Assembly: GCA_903899885.1 (NCBI GenBank)
Contig: CAIULK010000208.1
Location: 1-61,379 of the forward strand
Direction: 5' to 3'
DNA: 61,379 bases
Origin: an uncultured Rhodospirillaceae bacterium
GTDB lineage: Bacteria > Pseudomonadota > Alphaproteobacteria > Rhodospirillales > Magnetospirillaceae
The position numbers and the translations under genes were made by a program. Position 1 is the stretch's first letter, and the number at the start of each line of letters is the position of its first letter. Positions 51,063-59,411 of the stretch are shown in pieces. The notes under the pieces are model-generated. The model did no database searches. It saw only the letters and a list, made by a program, of their open reading frames with translations, and had not been told where the DNA came from.

Positions 51063-51098
51063 ATCGGGCTTACGGGGGGGAACCTTCGTAAGCCCGAT
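51063..51098 (+). promoter_or_regulatory. 12-bp perfect hairpin between the PilZ gene and potF
   Basis: ATCGGGCTTACG (51063-51074) pairs perfectly with CGTAAGCCCGAT (51087-51098) around a 12-base loop that begins with six G. No U-run follows. It lies 24 bases before the potF start, so it may be an attenuator, an RNA-processing site or an operator (the DNA palindrome is 36 bases overall). Confidence 0.6.
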
Positions 51099-51122
51099 CC
51101 CTATGACGTGCCGGGGGTGCCG

Positions 51123-52238
51123 ATGTCCGTTCGCTTGTTCGCCCACATGGCGTTGACGCTGCTGCTCTTGTTCGCCGCCACGGCGGCGCGGGCCGACGAC
51201 GAAAAGGTCGTCAACGTCTATAACTGGTCGGACTATGTCGCCAAGGACACGCTGGAAAAATTCACCCGCGAGACCGGCATCAAGGTGCGTTACGACACCT
51301 ATGGCGACAACGAGATCCTCGACGCCAAGCTGATGACCGGCCAGTCGGGCTACGACGTGGTGTTTCCCTCGGCGACGCCGTTTTTCGCCCAACAGATCAA
51401 GGCCGGAATCTACCGCCCGCTCGACCGGTCCAAGATCCCCAACGCCAAGGGGGTCGATGGCGACGTGATGACCAGCCTGACCCGCGCCGATCCGGGCAAC
51501 CTGTATGGCCTGCCCTATATGATGTCGGCCACCGGGCTGGGTTATAACGTCGATGCGATCAACAGGCGGATGCCCAATGCCCCGGTTGATTCGTGGCGGA
51601 TGCTGTTCGATCCGGCCGTGGTGTCACGGTTCAAATCCTGCGGCGTCACCTTGCTCGATACCCCGACCGAGGTGGTGCCCGCCATGCTGACCTTCATGGG
51701 CCGCGATCCGTTGGAGCAAACCCCGGCGGCGCTGGATACCGCCATGCATGCGCTGGCCCCGTTGCGGGCCAACTACCGCTATCTCAACAGCGACAAATAC
51801 CGCAGCGATCTGGCCAGCGGCGACACCTGCCTTGCCCACGGCTATATCGGCGATCTGGTGCAGGTGCGCGCCCGGGCCCGCGAATCCAAGGCCGCCAACA
51901 AGCCCAACATCGCCATCGTCATCCCCAAGGAAGGGGCGATGGTCAATATCGACGTCATGGCGATTCCGGCCGATGCGCCGCACCCCGACGCCGCCCACGC
52001 CTTCATCAACTTCCTCTTGCGGCCCGACATCATCGCCGACATCACCAACGCGGTCGGCTATGCCAACGCGGTGAACGCCTCGCTGCAATACATTAGTCCC
52101 GAGATCAAGAACGACCCGGTGATCTATCCGCCGGCCGACATCAAGGCGCGGCTGTTCTCGGCCCTGCCGCCGGCCCCGCCCGGCTTCGACCGCCAGCGCA
52201 CCCGTGCCTGGACCAAGTTCCGCACCGATCGGCAATAG
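51123..52238 (+). CDS. potF: periplasmic polyamine-binding protein (PotF-like)
   Basis: A 371-residue solute-binding protein with a Sec signal peptide (LFAHMALTLLLLFAATAARA, cleavage near residue 25). The mature protein starts with VVNVYNWSDYVAKDTLEKF, typical of spermidine/putrescine-binding proteins, and keeps the aromatic-rich substrate region (YGLPYMMSATGLGYN). Followed by ATPase and two permeases in the order F-G-H-I, which favours putrescine (PotFGHI) over spermidine. The ATG at 51123 gives the best signal peptide. A longer frame to 51012 is not used. Confidence 0.9.
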   Translation: MSVRLFAHMALTLLLLFAATAARADDEKVVNVYNWSDYVAKDTLEKFTRETGIKVRYDTYGDNEILDAKLMTGQSGYDVVFPSATPFFAQQIKAGIYRPLDRSKIPNAKGVDGDVMTSLTRADPGNLYGLPYMMSATGLGYNVDAINRRMPNAPVDSWRMLFDPAVVSRFKSCGVTLLDTPTEVVPAMLTFMGRDPLEQTPAALDTAMHALAPLRANYRYLNSDKYRSDLASGDTCLAHGYIGDLVQVRARARESKAANKPNIAIVIPKEGAMVNIDVMAIPADAPHPDAAHAFINFLLRPDIIADITNAVGYANAVNASLQYISPEIKNDPVIYPPADIKARLFSALPPAPPGFDRQRTRAWTKFRTDRQ

Positions 52239-52250
52239 GGAGGCAAGCGG

Positions 52251-53324
52251 GTGAGCACAGGGGCGCCGGTGATCCGCTTCGAGGGGATCCGCAAAAGCTT
52301 CGGGCCGGTCGATGCGGTGGCCGGGGTCGATCTCGACATCGCCGAGGGCGAGTTTTTTTCGCTGCTGGGGCCATCGGGCTGCGGCAAGACGACGCTGCTG
52401 CGCATGCTGGCCGGGCTGGAGGATCCCAGCGCCGGGCGCATCCGGATCGGCGGGAACGACGTGACCGATGTGCCGCCCTTCGCGCGGCCGGTCAACATGA
52501 TGTTCCAGTCCTATGCCTTGTTCCCGCATATGAGCGTGGCCGACAACGTCGCCTTCGGCTTGAAGCAGGAGGGCCGCCCAAGCGCCGAAATCAAAACCCG
52601 TGTCGCCGAGATGCTGGATCTGGTGCAGTTGGGCGAATTCGGCAAACGCCGCCCGCATCAACTGTCGGGCGGCCAGCGCCAGCGGGTGGCGCTGGCGCGG
52701 TGTTTGGTCAAACACCCCCGCGTCGTGCTGCTGGATGAACCCTTGGCGGCGCTGGACCGCAAATTGCGCGAACAGACCCAGTTCGAGCTGGTGCGCATTC
52801 AAAAACAAGTCGGCATCACCTTCGTCATGGTCACCCACGATCAAGAAGAAGCGATGGCGATGTCGACCCGCATCGCGGTGATGAACAAGGGCCGGGTCCT
52901 TCAGGTCGGCCGGCCGCACGACATCTATGAATATCCCGCCAACCGCTTCGTCGCCGACTTCATCGGCGAGGCCAACATGTTCGAGGGCGTGGCCGAGGGC
53001 GAGGGATTGCGCGTCGCCGATCTGGAATGCCCGCTGGCGCTGGAAAAGCCGCTGGCGGCGGGAACGTCCGTGGTAGTGATGGTGCGCCCTGAGAAAATCG
53101 CGATGAGCCGTGACGGCGACGGCGCGGGCGCCAACCGCTTCGCGGGCGAAGTGGCCGAGATCGGTTATCACGGCGGGGTATCGTCGTACCGGGTGCGCGT
53201 CGGCGCCGAGCGGCTGGTGCGGGTGACGTCCGCCAACCGGCGTCACCACACCGAACCGGCGGTGGAGCGCGGCGACCGCGTGGTGTTGTCGTGGCATCCG
53301 GCCAACGCGGTGGTGCTGCCGTGA
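52251..53324 (+). CDS. potG: polyamine ABC transporter ATP-binding protein
   Basis: A 357-residue cytosolic ABC ATPase with Walker A GPSGCGKTTLL, the LSGGQRQRVALARC signature, Walker B VVLLDEPLAALD, the switch His in VTHDQEEA, and a TOBE domain at the C terminus. The start is a GTG at 52251, 12 bases after potF. Its stop overlaps the GTG of the first permease (GTGA). Confidence 0.93.
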   Translation: MSTGAPVIRFEGIRKSFGPVDAVAGVDLDIAEGEFFSLLGPSGCGKTTLLRMLAGLEDPSAGRIRIGGNDVTDVPPFARPVNMMFQSYALFPHMSVADNVAFGLKQEGRPSAEIKTRVAEMLDLVQLGEFGKRRPHQLSGGQRQRVALARCLVKHPRVVLLDEPLAALDRKLREQTQFELVRIQKQVGITFVMVTHDQEEAMAMSTRIAVMNKGRVLQVGRPHDIYEYPANRFVADFIGEANMFEGVAEGEGLRVADLECPLALEKPLAAGTSVVVMVRPEKIAMSRDGDGAGANRFAGEVAEIGYHGGVSSYRVRVGAERLVRVTSANRRHHTEPAVERGDRVVLSWHPANAVVLP

Positions 53325-54235
53325 CCGCTGGGCGGGCCAAACTCGATTGGGGGCGGCGGGCCGTGCTGACGCTGCCCTTCGTGTGGCTGCTGGCGTTCTT
53401 TCTGCTGCCCTTCATCATCGTCGCCGCGATCAGCTTGGCCGAATCCCGGGTCGGCATCCCGCCCTATGTGCCGCTGTTCGATTGGACGCAAGGTGGGGTG
53501 TGGCCCGCCTCGCATGCCAGCCTGGATAATTTCGTTCAGTTGTTCCAAGACGATCTGTATGTCGATGCCTATCTGCATTCACTGTCGGTGGCCGGGATAT
53601 CGACGGCGATTTGTCTGCTGATCGGCTATCCCATGGCGCTGGCCATCGCGCGCGCCGCCCCCGCCCGGCGCGGGCCGTTGCTGATGCTGGTGGTGCTGCC
53701 GTTCTGGACCTCGTTCCTGATCCGGGTCTACGCCTGGATGGGCATTTTGAAGGACGAGGGCCTGCTGAACAGCCTGCTGCAAGGGTTGGGACTGATCGAC
53801 CAGCCGCTGGTGATCCTGAACACCGATTTGGCGATCTATATCGGCATCGTCTATTCCTATCTGCCGTTCATGATCCTGCCGCTGTACGCGACCTTGGAGC
53901 GCCAGGACCCGGCCTTGCTGGAAGCCGCCGCCGATCTGGGGGCGCGGCCCTGGCGCGCCTTCCTGTCGGTGACCTTGCCGTTATCGCTGCCCGGCATCGT
54001 GGCGGGCACGCTGGTGGTGTTCATCCCGGCGGTGGGCGAATACGTCATCCCCGATTTGTTGGGCGGCAGCGGCAGCAACATGCTGGGCAAGGCCTTGTGG
54101 GATGTCTTCGCGATGAGCCGTGATTGGCCGACCGCCGCCGCCTTGGCCGTGGCGATGCTGGCGGCGCTGGTCTTGCCGCTGGGCCTGCTCAACCGCCTGC
54201 AACGCCGGCTGGAACCGGCCGAGGAGGGCGCATGA
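53321..54235 (+). CDS. potH: polyamine ABC transporter permease PotH
   Basis: A 304-residue inner-membrane permease with about six helices and the EAA loop (LLEAAADLGARPWRAFLSVTLPL). The GTG at 53321 overlaps the ATPase stop. Its own stop overlaps the potI ATG. Larger of the two permeases, as for PotH. Confidence 0.92.
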   Translation: MTAGRAKLDWGRRAVLTLPFVWLLAFFLLPFIIVAAISLAESRVGIPPYVPLFDWTQGGVWPASHASLDNFVQLFQDDLYVDAYLHSLSVAGISTAICLLIGYPMALAIARAAPARRGPLLMLVVLPFWTSFLIRVYAWMGILKDEGLLNSLLQGLGLIDQPLVILNTDLAIYIGIVYSYLPFMILPLYATLERQDPALLEAAADLGARPWRAFLSVTLPLSLPGIVAGTLVVFIPAVGEYVIPDLLGGSGSNMLGKALWDVFAMSRDWPTAAALAVAMLAALVLPLGLLNRLQRRLEPAEEGA

Positions 54236-55038
54236 CCCGCCGCCCGCTCCTTCTGCCCGTGTTGCTGAATCTGGGCTATGCGTTCCTTTATCTACCAATC
54301 GCCGTGTTGGTGGTCTATTCGTTCAACGCCTCGCGGCTGGTGACGGTGTGGGGCGGGTTCTCGACCAAATGGTACGCCCAACTGGCGCATGACGAGCGTT
54401 TCCTCGACGCCGCGTGGCTATCGTTGCGGGTTGCGGTCACCAGCGCGACCGGGGCGTTGGTGATCGGCACCCTGGCGGCGGTGGTGCTGGTGCGGTTCGG
54501 CGCGTTCCGGGGACGCGGGCTGTTCTCGGCCCTGGTGGCCGCACCCCTGGTGATGCCCGAGGTAATCATGGGCCTGGCCCTGCTGCTGACCTTCGTGGCG
54601 TTGGAACAGATTCTGGGCTGGCCGCACGGGCGCGGGTTCCTGACCCTGGTCATCGCCCATGTCACGTTGTGCACCGCCTTCGTCGCGGTGGTGGTGCGTT
54701 CGCGGCTGTCGCAGATGGACCGCTCGCTGGAGGAGGCCGCACTCGACCTCGGCGCCCGCCCGGCCAAGGTGTTCGCCGTCATCACCCTGCCCTTGATCGC
54801 CCCGGCGCTGGCGGGCGGCTGGCTGCTGGCCTTCACCTTGTCGCTCGACGACGTGGTGGTGTCGCAATTCGTGACCGGCCCCGGCACCACGACCCTGCCG
54901 ATCGAGGTGTTTTCCAGCATCCGCCTGGGGGTTTCACCCGAAATCAACGCGCTGGGCAGCCTGATCGTCGCCGCCGTGTCGGTGGTGATCCTGACGGCAT
55001 CCTGGCTGCTGACTCGGGGCGAGGCGGAGCGGGATTAA
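54232..55038 (+). CDS. potI: polyamine ABC transporter permease PotI
   Basis: A 268-residue permease with six membrane helices and the EAA motif LEEAALDLGARPAKVFAVITLPL. The FTLSLDDVVVSQF segment is typical of PotI/PotC. It is the last gene of potFGHI. The adjacent integrative element begins eight bases after its stop. Confidence 0.92.
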   Translation: MTRRPLLLPVLLNLGYAFLYLPIAVLVVYSFNASRLVTVWGGFSTKWYAQLAHDERFLDAAWLSLRVAVTSATGALVIGTLAAVVLVRFGAFRGRGLFSALVAAPLVMPEVIMGLALLLTFVALEQILGWPHGRGFLTLVIAHVTLCTAFVAVVVRSRLSQMDRSLEEAALDLGARPAKVFAVITLPLIAPALAGGWLLAFTLSLDDVVVSQFVTGPGTTTLPIEVFSSIRLGVSPEINALGSLIVAAVSVVILTASWLLTRGEAERD

Positions 55039-55046
55039 AGGGAAGT

Positions 55047-55095
55047 TGGCGCAACCGGTAGGATTCGAACCTACGACCTCTGCCTTCGGAGGGCG
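55047..55095 (-). other. 3' part of a tRNA-Arg(CCG)-like gene; attachment site
   Basis: On the minus strand this stretch reads as the anticodon-to-3' end of a tRNA: anticodon loop CTCCGAA (CCG, Arg), variable region, TψC arm (GTAGG-TTCGAAT-CCTAC), acceptor 3' strand and CCA. The matching D-arm and the 5' acceptor are missing further right, where unrelated sequence follows. A single-base mismatch is present in the anticodon stem. It is therefore the partial copy left by integration of an element into a tRNA 3' end. The intact tRNA would be expected at the other end of the element, outside or lost here. Confidence 0.75.
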
Positions 55096-55196
55096 GTCCC
55101 GTGGGGTTTATGGCGTTTTCCCTGGTTGCATGATCTTGTAAAAATCAATGACTTAGTGTTACCGTCTTGCATGGCGTTTCCGTGAATTTCCGTTTC

Positions 55197-55227
55197 GGGG
55201 ATACCCGGGGGATACCCGGGTATCCCC
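55197..55227. repeat. palindrome plus half-site upstream of the integrase
   Basis: GGGGATACCCGGGTATCCCC at 55208-55227 is a perfect 20-base palindrome. A direct half-copy (GGGGATACCC, 55197-55206) precedes it. It ends 25 bases before the integrase ATG and could be an arm-type integrase/excisionase site or an operator. Confidence 0.55.
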
Positions 55228-55252
55228 GGCCCGGACAGGGGATGAGGGACCA

Positions 55253-56529
55253 ATGCAGGCGAAAATCTCGAAGCGATCCGTCGATGCCCTCGCCGCGCCA
55301 CCCGGCGGCGAAGTGGTGGTCTGGGACACCCACGTCAAGGGCTTTGGTGTCCGCGTGCGCGGCGGTGGGGTGAAAACCTATGTGGTGCGCTATCGCCTGG
55401 GAAGCGGGCGAGGGGCACCCATTCGCAATTTCACGATCGGCCAACACGGCAGCCCGTGGACACCCGACACCGCCCGCGCCGAAGCCGTCCGCATCCTCGG
55501 GCTTGCCGAAAGCGGCGCCGATCCCGGCGGCAAGCGGCGGACGGATCGCGAGGCCCTGACCGTCGCCGACCTGTGCGGCCTGTATTTGGCCGAGGGATGC
55601 GCCCCACCAAGAAGCCCACGACGCTCGCCACCGACCGGGGCCGGATCAAACGGCACATCATCCCTTTGCTGGGGCGCAAGAAGGTGAAGGACCTTACCCG
55701 CGCCGATATCCAGCGGTTCATGCAAGACGTGGCGGCGGGAAAGACCGCGTGCGACGAGAAAACCGCGTCGCGGGGCCGCGCCATCGTCGAGGGCGGCAAG
55801 GGCACCGCCACCCGCACCGTGGGCCTGTTGGGCGGCATCCTTACCTTCGCCGTCGAGCGCGGCATCTGCCCAACCAATCCCGTGCATGGGGTGAAGCGTT
55901 ACCGCGACCGCAAGGGCGAGCGGTTCCTGTCGGCCCGCGAACTGGCGGCCCTCGGGCTTGGTCTGGCCGTCATGGAGGAAACGGCAACGATTTCCCCGAT
56001 CATGGCGAACGCCGTTCGCCTGTTGCTGCTGACCGGCTGCCGCAAGACCGAAGTATTGTCGCTGTGTTGGTCCTTCGTCGATTTCGAGCGCGGCTATCTG
56101 CGCCTGCCCGACAGCAAGACCGGCGAGAAAACCGTGCCGTTGGGCGCGCCCGCCCTCAAGGTGTTGAGCGACCTTCCCAGGCTGTCGGACTGGGTGTTTC
56201 CCGCCGCGACCGGCGGTGGTCACCTTGTCGGCCTGCCGCATGCCTGGGACGCCGTGCGCGTATGGTGCGGGCTGGACGGCGTGCGCCTTCACGACCTCCG
56301 CCACAGCTTCGCCAGCGTCGGCGCCATCAGCGGCAACAGCCTGCCGGTGATCGGCGCCCTGTTGGGCCATGCCGACAGCAAGACCACCAGCCGCTATGCC
56401 CACCTCACCGCCGACCCGATCAAGGCGGCAGCCGAGCGGATCGCCAACACCATCGCCGACGCCATGTCGGGCGCGCCCGACCGAATGGCCGATGTGGTGC
56501 CGCTATCGTCGCACGGAAGGCGGGCTTGA
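55253..56529 (+). pseudogene. tyrosine integrase with DUF4102 arm domain, frameshifted
   Basis: The ATG at 55253 begins a DUF4102-type arm-binding domain (ISKRSVDALAAPPGGEVVV, FGVRVRGGGVKTYVVRYR). The frame is lost at the GGGATGCG near 55,597-55,604. Sequence continues in the -1 frame (RPTKKPTTLATDRGRIKRH to the stop at 56529) with the core-binding domain and catalytic residues: Arg in TGCRKTEVL, HDLRHSFAS, LLGHADSKTTSRYAH with the nucleophile Tyr. Adding one base, or removing two, gives a normal integrase of about 420 residues. It integrates into the adjacent tRNA-Arg site. Probably inactive unless the shift is an error. Confidence 0.85.
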
Positions 56530-56566
56530 TGCTGTGTGCAACATTGTCGTACAATGAGCAAGCAGG

Positions 56567-56890
56567 ATGAAGGTCGTTGCCACCTCCAACTACGAGCGGC
56601 GGGCGAAAAAGCTGCTGGCCGCCGATCAACGGGCAACGGTCGAACTGGAACTTGTGGCGCGGTGGGAGCACTGGCCGGTGATTTCTGGGGCCGGAGGCGC
56701 CCGCAAGGCCCGCTTCGCCATGGGCGGCAAGGGCAAAAGCGGTGGCGGGCGGGTTATCTACTTCGTTCCCACCTCCCAGGGCATGCTGTACCTGCTGGAT
56801 ATCTACGCCAAGGGCCGGAAAGAGGATTTGAGCGATGCCGAAAAACGAGATTTGCGCCGATTCCTCGAAGCTCTCGACGCCGAAAGCTGA
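56567..56890 (+). CDS. RelE/HigB-like toxin
   Basis: A 107-residue protein of the RelE/ParE superfamily, HigB2 (DUF1044-like) branch, with KVVATSNYERRAKKLL at the start and the core GGKGKSGGGRVIYFVPTSQGMLYLLDIYAKGRKEDL, split as GGKGKSGGGRVIYFV and LYLLDIYAKGRKEDL. Ribosome-dependent mRNA interferase is the family activity. Toxin-first order with the antitoxin overlapping by 56 bases is typical of HigBA. The ATG at 56567 lies in the element downstream of the integrase. Confidence 0.8.
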   Translation: MKVVATSNYERRAKKLLAADQRATVELELVARWEHWPVISGAGGARKARFAMGGKGKSGGGRVIYFVPTSQGMLYLLDIYAKGRKEDLSDAEKRDLRRFLEALDAES

Positions 56891-57191
56891 CAAAGGGACC
56901 GCCTTGGGTCGTCGCCTGCTGGCGGCAGCCGGAGAAGCCTTGGCCCATGCGCGTGGCGAGGTTGAACTGCGGACCTACGAGGTTGCCGTTCCAGAATCCG
57001 TCGATGCCGGGGAAATCCGCCGGGCGCTGGGGCTATCACAGCGGGAATTCGCCACCCGCTTCGGCCTCGACCTGGGGGCCGTGCAAGCCTGGGAACAAGG
57101 CCGCCGCCGTCCCGAACGCGCCGCCCGGATTCTGCTGGCGGTGATTGCTCGCGAGCCGGAAGCGGTGCTGCGGGCGTTGCGCGCGGCGTAG
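56835..57191 (+). CDS. HigA-type Xre antitoxin
   Basis: A 118-residue protein with an N-terminal extension and an Xre helix-turn-helix at about 55-100 (IRRALGLSQREFATRFGLDLGAVQAWEQG), followed by RRRPERAARILLAVIAREPEAVL, typical of HigA-like repressors. It overlaps the toxin gene by 56 bases in another frame. Neutralises HigB and represses the operon. Confidence 0.8.
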   Translation: MPKNEICADSSKLSTPKADKGTALGRRLLAAAGEALAHARGEVELRTYEVAVPESVDAGEIRRALGLSQREFATRFGLDLGAVQAWEQGRRRPERAARILLAVIAREPEAVLRALRAA

Positions 57192-57203
57192 GGCGGAAAT
57201 GCC

Positions 57204-58217
57204 GTGCGATTGCTGATTTGCCACGGCTTCGTGCATGAAGGGGGTCGGTTTGAGCCGGGATCGGCCACCGACGTTGCCGAGGAAGGAGCCTATGCCCTGG
57301 TGCCATCGGTTGAGAGCGCGGGGGGAATGGTTATCCGGGCCAAGAGGGGCGGATTTTTACGGTCAAGCTGTCCTTTCGTTTGGACGGGCGATCTTGTCGC
57401 AATGCCGATAGATGACGCCATCGGCCACTTGATGCCGGGGCCGCATGCGAGCCGAAAAAGGAACGGCCCGATAGTGCTTGATCCGCCTTCCGCCGCACCT
57501 TTTTTATTCTTGGGGCGATTGCCGGGCGTTCCACCGCTTACCGGGCCATGTTCGCTGACTAACGCGCTTCGCTGTTACATCAGGGAATACCCCGGCATGC
57601 CCGCCGATCGCGTCGATTGGGCCGTCAATCAGTCGGCGCGGTGGGGTATCACGGACTATAATGCTCTACCGCAATGGAGAGGATTTCGCCCGCCTATGTC
57701 GGCGCGGTTGGCGGGCGCAAATGACGACGGTTGGCCGCCTTCCCCTGAAAGGCCCTCGGAAATCGCAATGGTTGAGAGATTGGCGAATTTGCGGCGAATG
57801 GCGGCTCTTCATTCCCTTCTTCAAGATTTGGCGGAAGCGCGGATTGTGGCGAACGGTCGAAGGGACCGCTTTAGCCCCGAGCGTTCAGAGATTCTTCCCG
57901 ATATCTGGGGCGACGACCGTCTTTGGGTCGATTTAGGCGCGTCGGGGGACGAATTACAAGAGGGGGCATCGCGGCGGGAGCGCGGAACGCCTGTGTTTTC
58001 GGCTATCGAAGTTCGTCCATCACGCCGTCGCAAGGAAGGCGTGATGTTGTGCAATGATATTGCGGCCACGCTTTCGGAAAAGAAATATACCCAGGCTAGT
58101 TTTTCTGGGCATGGGTCTCAAGCGGAGTTCGTTCGCCAATATCTCTCTGATAATCCTTATGAAAACAAAGGATCGGTGGAGCGCGAACTTAGGGCGATAA
58201 TTAAGACCCTTCCTTAA
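57204..58217 (+). CDS. unknown protein of the island, 337 aa
   Basis: A 337-residue soluble protein starting at a GTG (57204), 12 bases after the antitoxin-like gene. It has no signal peptide, transmembrane segment or catalytic motif that I can name. The N-terminal third is beta-rich (FEPGSATDVAEEGAYALVP), the middle has a Pro-rich GFRPPM segment, and the C-terminal third is helical (EFVRQYLSDNPYENKGSVE). Codon use is AT-richer than the chromosome, with many Phe, Tyr and Asn codons ending in T. Candidate accessory or defence gene by position only. Confidence 0.45.
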   Translation: MRLLICHGFVHEGGRFEPGSATDVAEEGAYALVPSVESAGGMVIRAKRGGFLRSSCPFVWTGDLVAMPIDDAIGHLMPGPHASRKRNGPIVLDPPSAAPFLFLGRLPGVPPLTGPCSLTNALRCYIREYPGMPADRVDWAVNQSARWGITDYNALPQWRGFRPPMSARLAGANDDGWPPSPERPSEIAMVERLANLRRMAALHSLLQDLAEARIVANGRRDRFSPERSEILPDIWGDDRLWVDLGASGDELQEGASRRERGTPVFSAIEVRPSRRRKEGVMLCNDIAATLSEKKYTQASFSGHGSQAEFVRQYLSDNPYENKGSVERELRAIIKTLP

Positions 58218-58309
58218 ACCGGATTGAAACCGGAGCCCCCGGTTTGCGCTGAAACGCCCCCGTAAGCTTCCCTCATTGCACCAGTTCGCACCGTCAATGA
58301 GGACGCACC

Positions 58310-58528
58310 ATGCAACCCCCCGAACATTCAAAACGCCTTCTTCGCACCCCGGAGGCAGCCGCCCACTGCGGCGTATCGCGCAGTCTTCTCGAAAAACTAC
58401 GCTTGACCGGGACCGGTCCCCGGTACGCCAAGCTCGGCAAGATCGTGACCTACGACCTTGCCGACCTCAACGCCTGGGTTGAGGGCAACAAGCGCATGTC
58501 CACCTCGGAACGCGGGGGTGGGCGATGA
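58310..58528 (+). CDS. AlpA/excisionase-type helix-turn-helix protein
   Basis: A 72-residue MerR-like winged-helix protein: LLRTPEAAAHCGVSRSLLEKLR is the DNA-binding helix-turn-helix, followed by the GPRYAKLGKIVTYDLADLNAWV wing and helix. Such proteins are excisionases or transcription activators of satellite integrases (AlpA). Next to unknown and primase genes of the element. The stop overlaps the next start (ATGA). Confidence 0.82.
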   Translation: MQPPEHSKRLLRTPEAAAHCGVSRSLLEKLRLTGTGPRYAKLGKIVTYDLADLNAWVEGNKRMSTSERGGGR

Positions 58529-59106
58529 CAAAAACGCCGAAACTCACAAACGCCGTTCGCGACGATCATTTCCTCCCGGCGACGATCAACGGTTTGTGGC
58601 GATTGGCCCTCTCGACGCGAAACGCCGGGCCTGGGTGTCAGGTCGCGGCGGCGGGACTGTTGCCGAACCATCTGCTCGATGTGGCCTATGGTTATTTTTT
58701 CGCGATGCTGCTCGATGGCGAGTTGGACGATTGGCCGCCACCTTGGGGGCTTGACGCCATCGCCGACTTAACGCGCGTTCTCGTGCCGTGGGCGTTGTTA
58801 GGCCGCTCCGAACCCTTGCCGCCCGCCGTAGCGGTTCGCGCTTGGCGCGCTCTTCGTTCACGCCAATCCAATTTGGCGAAGCGCCTCACAAATCTTGACC
58901 TCACCCCCTTGTCGTATGCCGAGTCCACCTATTGTTCGGTGATTGGGACCGTCGAAGGGATGGAACGTGCAGGGCCGGGTTTTGGCGGTCTTGACCCAAA
59001 AGAGGTGCGCCAAATCGCCGCCAATTCTTGCGCCCGGTTGCTCTTCGTCGAACTGACGCTGGCCTACGCTGATCTTGGCCCTGTTCCGCCTCGGATTGCG
59101 TCGTGA
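58525..59106 (+). CDS. unknown protein of the island, 193 aa
   Basis: A 193-residue protein, helical and moderately hydrophobic, with motifs LDVAYGYFFAMLLDGELDDW and SNLAKRLTNLDL. No family recognised. It starts at the ATG overlapping the regulator stop and ends overlapping the following GTG by four bases, so it belongs to the regulator-primase operon. No signal peptide. Confidence 0.5.
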   Translation: MTKTPKLTNAVRDDHFLPATINGLWRLALSTRNAGPGCQVAAAGLLPNHLLDVAYGYFFAMLLDGELDDWPPPWGLDAIADLTRVLVPWALLGRSEPLPPAVAVRAWRALRSRQSNLAKRLTNLDLTPLSYAESTYCSVIGTVEGMERAGPGFGGLDPKEVRQIAANSCARLLFVELTLAYADLGPVPPRIAS

Positions 59107-59411
59107 ACCGGCGATCCATCGACTTCGAGCGAATCAACACCGCCGCCCTAGCCGCCTTGCCTTCGATCCTGGCGCGGTGGCTGCCGGATGGCCGCCGGGA
59201 GGGCCGCGAATGGGTGGCCCGCAATCCCCGGCGGGATGATAGGCGCCTCGGCAGCTTTCGCGTCAATCTCGACACCGGGCGGTGGGCCGATTTCGCCACC
59301 GGGGACAAAGGCGGCGACGTGGTGTCGCTGGCCGCGTTCCTGGCGCGATCCAATCAGGTCGAGGCCGCGCGCAATCTCGCGGTCATGCTGGGGATTGCGA
59401 GCGATGACTGA
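59103..59411 (+). CDS. primase N-terminal-domain-like protein
   Basis: A 102-residue protein starting at a GTG. The block WVARNPRRDDRRLGSFRVN, TGRWADFATGDKGGDVVSLAAFL matches the DNA-binding start of phage and plasmid primases of the P4/TOPRIM kind, with the zinc-binding residues replaced. It overlaps the next gene by eight bases, which encodes the TOPRIM part. The two may have originated as one protein split in two. Confidence 0.7.
   Translation: MNRRSIDFERINTAALAALPSILARWLPDGRREGREWVARNPRRDDRRLGSFRVNLDTGRWADFATGDKGGDVVSLAAFLARSNQVEAARNLAVMLGIASDD

Noticed and set aside
55047-55130. A complete tRNA-Arg gene
   Set aside because: The 3' half is clear, and GCAACC near 55,121-55,127 could mimic the acceptor 5' strand, but no D-arm consensus occurs between it and the anticodon stem, and the stem has a mismatch.
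55253-56529. Programmed ribosomal frameshift in the integrase
   Set aside because: No slippery heptamer and no obvious downstream pseudoknot; a plain indel is simpler.
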